This document shows positions 1-5,287 of a stretch of DNA of 6,700 nucleotides, piece after piece (within the stretch, counting starts at the first letter, position 1; each line of letters opens with the position of its first letter). Both the position numbers and the translations under genes were made by a program. Under the pieces are notes generated by a model. The model was not told the DNA's origin, ran no database searches, and worked only from the letters and a program-made list of their open reading frames with translations. The stretch comes from Thermoanaerobaculia bacterium (GTDB lineage: Bacteria; Bacteroidota; Bacteroidia; Chitinophagales; Saprospiraceae): positions 1 to 6,700 of the forward strand of contig JAKLJF010000283.1 of NCBI GenBank assembly GCA_023151335.1, in the 5' to 3' direction.

Positions 1-89
1 GAATCCGTAATGGTGAAATCAGGGGCTGGGGCGGCCAACAGACCGGAGGCGACTGCCACAAAAGCGGGAAATAACAGATTTTTCAACAT
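1..89 (-). CDS. N-terminus of an exported redoxin/thioredoxin-like protein (partial, runs off the left edge)
   Basis: Only the first 29 codons are visible. They read as a signal peptide: one Lys at position 3, a hydrophobic stretch at about residues 5-20, and a probable cleavage near LLA-AP at residues 18-22. The sequence APDFTITDS follows at once. In AhpC/TSA and TlpA-type redoxins an APDF-x-L/I-x-D segment opens the mature thioredoxin fold, so I infer a periplasmic or exported redoxin. The active-site cysteines would lie outside the window, so peroxidase, TlpA-type reductase and non-catalytic roles cannot be told apart. The ATG is the first in the frame: an in-frame TGA lies 12 codons upstream (123-125). 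There is no Shine-Dalgarno sequence. The gene is divergent from msrB, with 100 bp between the two start codons. MsrB also depends on thioredoxin chemistry, but it lacks a signal peptide, so the two proteins probably act in different compartments. Confidence 0.6.
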   Translation of the reverse strand, partial: MLKNLLFPAFVAVASGLLAAPAPDFTITD

Positions 90-141
90 CGAACACGGGA
101 ATTTGTCCGCAAGATAACCTTTTCAGGCATCCTTTTTGGTG

Positions 142-149
142 CAAATTTG
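142..149. promoter_or_regulatory. Palindromic -7-like box between the divergent redoxin-like gene and msrB (tentative)
   Basis: CAAATTTG differs from the Bacteroidota -7 consensus TAnnTTTG by one base. Being self-complementary, it could serve both directions. It would place the msrB start site about 35-40 nt before its ATG, and the minus-strand start site about 45 nt before that gene. No TTTG is found at the expected -33 distance on either strand; on the plus strand only a TTTT at 120-123 comes close. Chance occurrence is quite possible. Confidence 0.25.
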
Positions 150-189
150 TTCCGGTTTTTGTTTTTAACCCGTGTACGAAAAAGATTTT

Positions 190-576
190 ATGGAAGAAAA
201 ACAGTCAAATTGGAACAAACTCACCCCGGAAGAAGAATATGTCATTGCTCAGAAAGGCACCGAGCGCGCCTTTTCCGGCGAATACTGGAACCACAAAGCC
301 GCCGGTACATACATTTGCCGGCGTTGCAACGCTCCTTTGTACCGTTCTTCCGATAAATTCGACAGTGGTTGCGGCTGGCCCTCTTTCGACGATGAAGTTC
401 CCGGCGCCGTGATCCGCCATACCGATAACTCCTTCGGTATGCGCCGCACGGAAATCGTGTGCGCCAATTGCGGCGGACACCTCGGACACGTTTTCAATGG
501 CGAACGGATGACCTCTAAAAATACCCGCCATTGCGTTAATTCGCTGTCGATACGGTTTGTGCCGGTTGAGCAATGA
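190..576 (+). CDS. msrB: Peptide-methionine (R)-S-oxide reductase MsrB, zinc-binding type
   Basis: This protein of 128 residues reduces the R epimer of methionine sulfoxide in proteins back to methionine, normally with thioredoxin as reductant. It is a single SelR/MsrB domain of about the usual length. Visible landmarks are the zinc-binding pairs C43-x-x-C46 and C91-x-x-C94, GCGWPSF at residues 60-66, GGHLGHVF at 95-102, and RHCVNS at 113-118, where C115 is the catalytic cysteine. C61 sits where disulfide-forming MsrBs carry their resolving cysteine. So I infer the classical cycle of sulfenic acid, C61-C115 disulfide and thioredoxin. There is no signal peptide, which suggests a cytoplasmic enzyme. 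I chose ATG 190 over the in-frame GTG at 172 because it starts directly on the conserved N-terminal region; GTG would add only six residues. The minor oddity is RHC where many homologues have RYC. No partner msrA gene is adjacent. Confidence 0.96.
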   Translation: MEEKQSNWNKLTPEEEYVIAQKGTERAFSGEYWNHKAAGTYICRRCNAPLYRSSDKFDSGCGWPSFDDEVPGAVIRHTDNSFGMRRTEIVCANCGGHLGHVFNGERMTSKNTRHCVNSLSIRFVPVEQ

Positions 577-654
577 GCGCCGCTCAGGGAGTTCCGTCAA
601 AACATGGGAGTGTTTGCGTAGGCGAGGCTCGACGGTATGGCGGCCCTCATGCGC

Positions 655-687
655 AGACTTTACAGGTTTTTCAAGCCTGAAAAGTCT
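655..687. repeat. Intergenic palindrome with 12-bp arms, possible msrB terminator or dispersed repeat
   Basis: The left arm AGACTTTACAGG (655-666) and the right arm CCTGAAAAGTCT (676-687) pair at 11 of 12 positions around a 9-nt loop. The element starts 79 bp after the msrB stop codon. It has no immediate T-run; a T-rich tract begins about 25 bp later, near 713. It could end msrB transcripts, or be a copy of a dispersed palindromic repeat. Palindromes of the AGACTTT-CAGG kind are familiar to me from Bacteroidota intergenic regions, but I could not test this. Confidence 0.6.
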
Positions 688-729
688 AAAATCACGGGGC
701 CTTTTAAAACAATATTTTTTTCTTTTTAT

Positions 730-759
730 GACGCCCAACGACGCCCAATGACGCAATGA
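730..759 (+). repeat. Three tandem 10-bp units upstream of the pckA -7 boxes
   Basis: The units are GACGCCCAAC (730-739), GACGCCCAAT (740-749) and the diverged GACGCAATGA (750-759). The first two differ only at the last base; the third keeps GACGC. The 10-bp period is about one DNA helical turn, so equivalent bases face the same side of the helix. The array lies where a -33 element would be expected for the -7 boxes at 760 and 771. This fits a tandem activator- or repressor-binding site, but no regulator is identified. Confidence 0.55.
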
Positions 760-778
760 TAACTTTGTCTTATCTTTG
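760..778 (+). promoter_or_regulatory. Two perfect Bacteroidota -7 boxes for pckA
   Basis: TAACTTTG (760-767) and TATCTTTG (771-778) both match the Bacteroidota sigma-factor -7 consensus TAnnTTTG at every fixed position, and they are offset by 11 bp. Predicted transcript starts are near 774 and 785, giving a leader of about 68-80 nt before the pckA ATG. Neither box has a TTTG at the -33 distance; the direct repeats occupy that place. Two perfect boxes this close, in the right orientation and before a strong gene, make at least one likely to be real. Confidence 0.65.
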
Positions 779-852
779 CCCCGCCCAGGCGGTTACCGCC
801 AACACTACCACCACCACACTGTATCATCACCTAACCATTTAAAACAACTCAC
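779..852 (+). promoter_or_regulatory. pckA leader: small GC hairpin followed by a G-depleted, unstructured stretch
   Basis: The leader opens with GGCGG-TTA-CCGCC (788-800), able to form a short hairpin; CCGCC just upstream at 781-785 offers a competing pairing. From 801 to 852 it is almost free of G (one G in 52 nt) and rich in A and C, including an ACC-repeat patch. There is no Shine-Dalgarno sequence. An A-rich, unstructured leader is what Bacteroidota use in place of an SD contact. Confidence 0.45.
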
Positions 853-2475
853 ATGCAGGAAGTTGGATTTAAAAACCCTGCCGCCTCGCTCGACTCGCTC
901 GGGTTGAAAGGCCTGAAAACAGCGTATTGGAACCTCAGCCCGGAAGACCTCGTAGAACATTCCATTGCCAAAGGAATGGGCCGGCTGGCCGACAGCGGCG
1001 CTTTGGTCATTAATACCGGCGAATTCACGGGCCGGTCACCTGAAGACCGCTTTATCGTGGAAGACAGCATTACCCGGAGCAAGGTCCATTGGGGAAAAGT
1101 GAACAAACCCTTCGACCCGAAAAAATTCGATCAACTGTGGCGCAAAGCCTGCGCTTATCTGCGGAAAAAAGAGGTGTACGTGCGCGACGTAATGGCCAAC
1201 GCCAGCGCCGATCCGTTGTATCACATGAACATTCGCGTAGTGACTGAATATCCCTGGAGCAACCAGTTCGTTTATAATATGTTCCGCCGGCCTGACCGGG
1301 AGGATTTGCTTCATTTCGATCCCCAATGGACGGTGCTCTGCGTTCCCGGATTTAAAGCCGATCCCACGGTGGACGGTACCCGCCAGCACAATTTTGCCAT
1401 TATCAATGTAAAGAAAAAACGCCTGCTCATCGGCGGCTCCGGCTACACCGGTGAAATTAAAAAAGGCATTTTTTCGGTGATCAATTTCATCTTGCCCATC
1501 AAAACCAATGCCCTGCCGATGCATTGTTCCGCCAATGTAGGGCGTAACGGCGACATCGCGCTGTTCTTCGGGCTCTCCGGCACCGGAAAAACCACCCTCA
1601 GTGCCGACCCCAACCGCCCGCTCATCGGCGACGACGAACATGCCTGGAGCGATAACGAGGTGTTCAACTTTGAAGGCGGCTGCTACGCCAAAACCATCGA
1701 CCTGACCGAAGAAAAAGAACCGGATATTTTTCGTGCCATCCGCCACGGCGCCATCCTGGAAAACGTCGGATTTCTGGAACATTCCCGCACGGTCAACTAC
1801 GCCGACCGGAGTATCACGGAAAATACCCGCGTATCTTATCCCATCCATTTTATTTCCAATGCCGTGCCTACCAGCAACGCGCACGGAAATCCGAAAAATA
1901 TATTTTTCCTTGCCTGCGACGCTTTCGGCGTTTTGCCTCCCATCAGCAGGCTGACTACCGAGCAGGCCATGTATCACTTTGTCAGCGGATACACCGCAAA
2001 AGTGGCCGGCACGGAAGTGGGCGTGAAAGACCCGAAAACGACGTTCTCCGCCTGTTTCGGCGCGCCATTCCTGCCGCTGCACCCGACCAGATATGCCGAT
2101 ATGCTGGGCAAAAAACTGCGCAGGAGCAAAGCCAATGTGTGGTTGGTCAATACGGGATGGAGCGGCGGCCCCTACGGCGTGGGGAGCCGGATCAAACTGG
2201 CTTATACACGCGCCATGATCACCGCGGCGCTGAACGGCGACCTCGATCACGTGCAGTACGAAACCCACGAGATATTCGGCCTGGCCATGCCCAAACACTG
2301 CCCGAACGTGCCGGACGATATCCTCAATCCGCGCAACACCTGGGCAGACAAAAACGCCTACGACGCCAAAGCCAATCAGCTGGCCAACGAGTTCGTCAAA
2401 AACTTTGAAAAGTTTGCCGACCAGGCCAAGCCGGAAATTCTTGCGGCTGCGCCGAGGGTGCTGGAGGTTGTATAA
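853..2475 (+). CDS. pckA: Phosphoenolpyruvate carboxykinase (ATP)
   Basis: PckA converts oxaloacetate and ATP to PEP, CO2 and ADP, the committed step of gluconeogenesis; in some anaerobes it runs in reverse to fix CO2. The protein has 540 residues, the normal length for ATP-type enzymes, and is soluble. Visible landmarks are FTGRSPEDRF at 58-67 (R61 contacts oxaloacetate in the family), GYTGEIKKG at 197-205 (K204 as Mn ligand), H224 in MHCSANVG, the P-loop GLSGTGKTT at 240-248 with K246, the metal-binding segment IGDDEHAWSD at 258-267 (D261), and NTRVSYP at 324-330 (R326). All active-site positions are intact, and spacing follows the E. coli enzyme with a constant small offset. The P-loop and absence of GTP-type motifs mark the ATP-dependent family. 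The gene stands alone behind its own probable promoter and repeats, which suggests individual regulation, perhaps by carbon source. Confidence 0.98.
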   Translation: MQEVGFKNPAASLDSLGLKGLKTAYWNLSPEDLVEHSIAKGMGRLADSGALVINTGEFTGRSPEDRFIVEDSITRSKVHWGKVNKPFDPKKFDQLWRKACAYLRKKEVYVRDVMANASADPLYHMNIRVVTEYPWSNQFVYNMFRRPDREDLLHFDPQWTVLCVPGFKADPTVDGTRQHNFAIINVKKKRLLIGGSGYTGEIKKGIFSVINFILPIKTNALPMHCSANVGRNGDIALFFGLSGTGKTTLSADPNRPLIGDDEHAWSDNEVFNFEGGCYAKTIDLTEEKEPDIFRAIRHGAILENVGFLEHSRTVNYADRSITENTRVSYPIHFISNAVPTSNAHGNPKNIFFLACDAFGVLPPISRLTTEQAMYHFVSGYTAKVAGTEVGVKDPKTTFSACFGAPFLPLHPTRYADMLGKKLRRSKANVWLVNTGWSGGPYGVGSRIKLAYTRAMITAALNGDLDHVQYETHEIFGLAMPKHCPNVPDDILNPRNTWADKNAYDAKANQLANEFVKNFEKFADQAKPEILAAAPRVLEVV

Positions 2476-2509
2476 AGTGTCATCATAGGAGAGGTTATGT
2501 CAAAAGGGT

Positions 2510-2517
2510 TAAATTTG
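2510..2517 (+). promoter_or_regulatory. Candidate -7 box downstream of pckA (tentative)
   Basis: TAAATTTG is a perfect TAnnTTTG match. It lies 35 bp after the pckA stop and 179 bp before the lipoprotein ATG. If used, the palindrome at 2565-2597 would lie in the 5' untranslated region of the lipoprotein mRNA. No -33 TTTG lies at a suitable distance, and one such match per strand in a window this size is expected by chance. Confidence 0.25.
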
Positions 2518-2564
2518 TTATACCTCGCGCCACCAAGTTTTCAACATGGCAGATTCCGGGAACT

Positions 2565-2597
2565 ACGTTTACGAAACTTACAAAGTTTCGTAAACGT
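2565..2597. repeat. Perfect 15-bp-arm palindrome between pckA and the lipoprotein gene
   Basis: The arms ACGTTTACGAAACTT (2565-2579) and AAGTTTCGTAAACGT (2583-2597) are exact reverse complements around a 3-nt ACA loop. The element begins 90 bp after the pckA stop. No T-run follows on the plus strand, so it is not a textbook intrinsic terminator, though a stem this long could stall polymerase or protect the pckA 3' end. The AAAGTTTCGTAAAC core resembles palindromic repeats I associate with Bacteroidota intergenic DNA. A dispersed repeat or a dimeric operator are the alternatives. Confidence 0.7.
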
Positions 2598-2688
2598 TAC
2601 GCGCGATGAAGCTGAAAAATCGGCGGCGCGCGGTATAATCAAGCGAACACAATTATTGATATTTACGGGTCAAAACAAAATTCAGCCG

Positions 2689-3126
2689 ATGAAAATCATC
2701 TGTTACACCGCTTTTTTGCTCGCGGCAACCCTGCTCGGCAGCCAATGCAAACACACTAAATACACTCCTGAATCCTTGCCTGAAGACCGGCTGTTATTCG
2801 GCGAGGGCGGCGGTTTCGCCGGCATCGAAACCACTTATACACTGCTCGAAAACGGCCAGCTTTTCAAGTTCGATTCCAAAGCGCCTGGACCACTGGAAAT
2901 CGCAGGGACGAAGAAAAAGACGGCCAACCGGCTGTTTGAAACGGCGGAATCCCTGGGTTTGCTGACGCTTGATTTTAAACATCCGGGCAATGTGTATCAA
3001 TTTATCGAATTTCAGGATGACGGTAAAAAAAGCCGCATCGTTTGGGGCGATAAGGAGCATGCAGTCGATCCTAAAATTGCCGATTTACACCGACAACTGA
3101 TGCAGATTGCAGACAAAGCAAAATAA
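2689..3126 (+). CDS. Small putative lipoprotein of unknown function
   Basis: This protein of 145 residues has a Lys at position 2, a hydrophobic segment at about 3-18 and a cysteine at position 20 (LLGSQC) followed by KHTKYT, which reads as a lipoprotein signal. Gln at -1 is outside the usual Gly/Ala/Ser set, so lipidation is likely rather than certain. The mature part is soluble and mixed alpha/beta, with FGEGGGFAGIETTY at 37-50, LLENGQLFKF at 52-61, a helical stretch near 74-92, PGNVYQFIEF at 99-108 and RIVWGD at 116-121. I know similar small proteins as conserved hypotheticals in Bacteroidota, with no assigned role. I chose ATG 2689 because the signal sequence starts there. The frame stays open back to ATG 2497, but that extension would bury the signal and translate through the palindrome. 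The gene lies 85 bp before the peptidase gene on the same strand, so co-transcription is possible. Confidence 0.8.
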   Translation: MKIICYTAFLLAATLLGSQCKHTKYTPESLPEDRLLFGEGGGFAGIETTYTLLENGQLFKFDSKAPGPLEIAGTKKKTANRLFETAESLGLLTLDFKHPGNVYQFIEFQDDGKKSRIVWGDKEHAVDPKIADLHRQLMQIADKAK

Positions 3127-3131
3127 GTATA

Positions 3132-3196
3132 GACAGGATCGACAGGATTTGCTGGATCGAGCGAAAAATAATCCTGTAAATGCTGCCGATCCTGTC
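3132..3196. repeat. Imperfect palindrome with 26-nt arms and internal GACAGGAT direct repeats
   Basis: The left arm (3132-3157) and right arm (3171-3196) pair at 22 of 26 positions plus one G-T pair, around a 13-nt A-rich loop. The left arm is built of short direct units: GACAGGATC, GACAGGATT and a diverged tGCTGGAT; the right arm ends with GATCCTGTC. This architecture, with repeated ACAGGAT units facing AATCCTGT units, is one I recall from intergenic repeats in Bacteroidota. It fills most of the 85-bp gap between the lipoprotein and peptidase genes. It could act as a terminator, a processing or stability element, or an inert dispersed repeat. Confidence 0.7.
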
Positions 3197-3211
3197 CAAT
3201 AAAAAATTGAC

Positions 3212-5287
3212 ATGAATAATTTACGCTTCTTCGCCCTGTTCCTTGCCGGGCTTTTTACACTGGTATCCTGCCAGCAGAAAACCGATAAACCGGCAGTACA
3301 GACCGCGGCCTCTGCCAGTGACCGCGTTATACTCGACACCTTTGCCGACCTGCAAATCCTGCGCTATGAACTGCCGGGATGGGATCAGCTCAGCCTCCGG
3401 CAAAAAACGTTTATTTACTACCTCGGCGAAGCCACCCTTGCAGGCCGGGATATCATTTACGACCAACACTGCAAGTACAACCTGGCCGTCCGGAAAACAC
3501 TGGAAGCTATCCACAATACCTACAAGGGCGACCGGAATTCGGCCGGGTGGAAAGATTATGAGGTTTACGCCAAACGCGTCTGGTTCAGCAACGGCATACA
3601 TCATCACTACAACGAGACCAAATTCCTCCCTGGTTTTTCAAAAGAATACTTCGCCGAACTGGTAAAAAACAGCGACGCAAAGGCTTTGCCACTGTTGCCC
3701 AATGAAGACGCCAATGTGCTGATCGCCAAACTGACGCCGGTCATTTTTGATCCCGCTGTTTTGGCCAAACGCACCAACAAGGATGAGGGTGTTGACATTG
3801 TGAAAGAATCGGCGGTCAATTTTTATGAAAACGTTACTGCCGCCCAGGTAGATGAATATTACCACAAACAATTACAGGCCGCCGGCAAAAATGCGCCCAT
3901 GATCGGCCTGAATTCCAAACTGATCGCCAACGCCAACGGAGAACTGACTGAACTGGTATGGCGTGCCGGCCCGAACAGCATGTACGGCGCCGCCATCGAT
4001 AAAATAGTCGCCAATCTGGAAAAAGCGATCCCGTATGCCGAAAACGAGCAGCAGAAAAAAGCCATCGGCTTGCTGATCGAATACTACAAAACCGGCGATC
4101 TGAAAAAATTTGACGAGTACAATATTGCCTGGGTAAAGGATACGGCAAGCACCATTGATTTCATCAACGGTTTTATCGAAGTGTACCATGATCCCAAAGG
4201 TTATAAAGGCGACTGGGAGGCCGTGGTTCAGTACAATGACCCTGACGCAACGCAAAAAATGGCGATCGTGAGCCGGCACGCACAGTATTTCGAAGATAAC
4301 AGTACTATTCCGGCTGCATATAAAAGGAATAGCGTACAGGGCGTATCCTACCGGGTGATCAACGTGGCCATGGAAGGCGGCGATTGCGCTCCCTCCACAC
4401 CTATTGGCATCAACCTGCCCAACTCGAACTGGATCCGCGCAGATTTTGGCTCCAAATCGATCAGCCTTGACAATATCGAAAATGCTTACGCCAAAGCCGG
4501 CGGCGCGGCGGCAACGGCCGAATTTGCCAACGACGCGGAAGAAGTGGAACGCTCCAAAAAATACGCCGAAGCCTGCGGCAAAATGCATACCGCTCTGCAC
4601 GAAGTGATCGGTCATGCCAGCGGCCATCTCAAACCAGGCGTGAAAGAACCGCACGTCACGCTCAAGCAATACGCCAGCACCCTCGAAGAAGCCCGCGCCG
4701 ACCTCGTGGCGCTTTATTTTATGGCCGACCCAAAACTGGTGGAGTGGGGGCTGCTCCCGGATAACGAGGCTTACAAAGCGGAATACGACCAGTATTTGCG
4801 CAACGGCATCCTGCAGCAACTCCGCCGCATACAACCCGGCGACAATATCGAGGAAGACCACATGCGCAACCGGCTGCTCGTTGCCTCCTGGGTTTTTGAA
4901 AAAGGCAAAGCAGAAAATGTGGTAGTGCGGGAAGTGCGCAATGGCAAAACCTATCTCGACATCCGCGATTATGCCAAACTGCGCGACCTGTTCGGGCAGT
5001 TACTGTCGGAAATCCAGCGTATTAAATCGGAAGGCGACTATGCCGCCGCCAGCAAACTGGTGGAAGGCTACGGCGTCAAAGTGGACGCAGAACTGGTGAA
5101 AGAAGTGAAAAACCGCTATGCCATCTTGCCCACCAAACCCTATTCCGGCTTTGTGCAGCCGCGTTTGGTAGCTGTCAAAGACGCCCAGGGCAATATTACC
5201 GAGGTGAAAGTGGAATTGGAACTGGATTTTGTGAAGCAAATGCTGCGGTATGGCAAAGAGTACGGGTTTTTGCCGGTTTACAATTGA
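3212..5287 (+). CDS. Dipeptidyl peptidase III-like zinc metallopeptidase (family M49), lipoprotein
   Basis: M49 enzymes remove dipeptides from the N-terminus of short peptides. This 691-residue protein begins with a lipoprotein signal: R5, a hydrophobic stretch at about 6-18, and the lipobox LVSC with C20 as acyl site. The zinc site is the M49 hallmark HEVIGH at 463-468 (H463 and H468 ligands, E464 catalytic) with EEARAD at 492-497, where E493 should be the third ligand. GFIEVYHDPKGYKGDWE at 320-336 is another family landmark. Only 24 residues separate the two zinc motifs, far fewer than in human DPP III, as I recall for short bacterial M49 enzymes. The segment after C20 (QQKTDKP) has no acidic surface-export cluster, so I expect a periplasm-facing anchor in the inner or outer membrane. 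A role in peptide nutrition is inference. No promoter was found directly upstream, so it may share a transcript with the lipoprotein. The 3' end overlaps the opposing methyltransferase gene by 10 bp. Confidence 0.93.
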   Translation: MNNLRFFALFLAGLFTLVSCQQKTDKPAVQTAASASDRVILDTFADLQILRYELPGWDQLSLRQKTFIYYLGEATLAGRDIIYDQHCKYNLAVRKTLEAIHNTYKGDRNSAGWKDYEVYAKRVWFSNGIHHHYNETKFLPGFSKEYFAELVKNSDAKALPLLPNEDANVLIAKLTPVIFDPAVLAKRTNKDEGVDIVKESAVNFYENVTAAQVDEYYHKQLQAAGKNAPMIGLNSKLIANANGELTELVWRAGPNSMYGAAIDKIVANLEKAIPYAENEQQKKAIGLLIEYYKTGDLKKFDEYNIAWVKDTASTIDFINGFIEVYHDPKGYKGDWEAVVQYNDPDATQKMAIVSRHAQYFEDNSTIPAAYKRNSVQGVSYRVINVAMEGGDCAPSTPIGINLPNSNWIRADFGSKSISLDNIENAYAKAGGAAATAEFANDAEEVERSKKYAEACGKMHTALHEVIGHASGHLKPGVKEPHVTLKQYASTLEEARADLVALYFMADPKLVEWGLLPDNEAYKAEYDQYLRNGILQQLRRIQPGDNIEEDHMRNRLLVASWVFEKGKAENVVVREVRNGKTYLDIRDYAKLRDLFGQLLSEIQRIKSEGDYAAASKLVEGYGVKVDAELVKEVKNRYAILPTKPYSGFVQPRLVAVKDAQGNITEVKVELELDFVKQMLRYGKEYGFLPVYN

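Noticed and set aside
172..189. GTG at 172 as the msrB start
   Set aside because: ATG 190 gives the normal family N-terminus; the six extra residues have no support.
557..751. Small plus-strand frame after msrB (64 codons)
   Set aside because: It overlaps the msrB end, runs through the palindrome and the 10-bp repeats, and its composition is unlike a real protein.
205..756. Minus-strand open frame (183 codons) across msrB and the intergenic region
   Set aside because: It covers msrB antisense and the palindrome at 655-687, and its product has no recognisable domain.
801..820. ACC-repeat patch in the pckA leader as a microsatellite or CRISPR-like repeat
   Set aside because: It is only a few imperfect triplets and is better described as part of a G-poor leader.
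1036..2298. Long minus-strand open frame (420 codons) opposite pckA
   Set aside because: It mirrors the codon bias of pckA, has no recognisable domain, and lies wholly antisense to a gene with every catalytic motif intact.
2491..2520. Gene start at ATG 2497 with AGGAGAGG upstream
   Set aside because: The signal peptide at 2689 marks the natural lipoprotein start, and SD-driven initiation would be out of keeping with the other genes here. It is kept only as a low-interest observation.
3872..4861. Long minus-strand open frame (329 codons) opposite the M49 peptidase
   Set aside because: It is antisense to the zinc-site region of a clear metallopeptidase. Its translation is rich in Phe, Val and Gly of the kind produced by shadow frames and shows no family motif.
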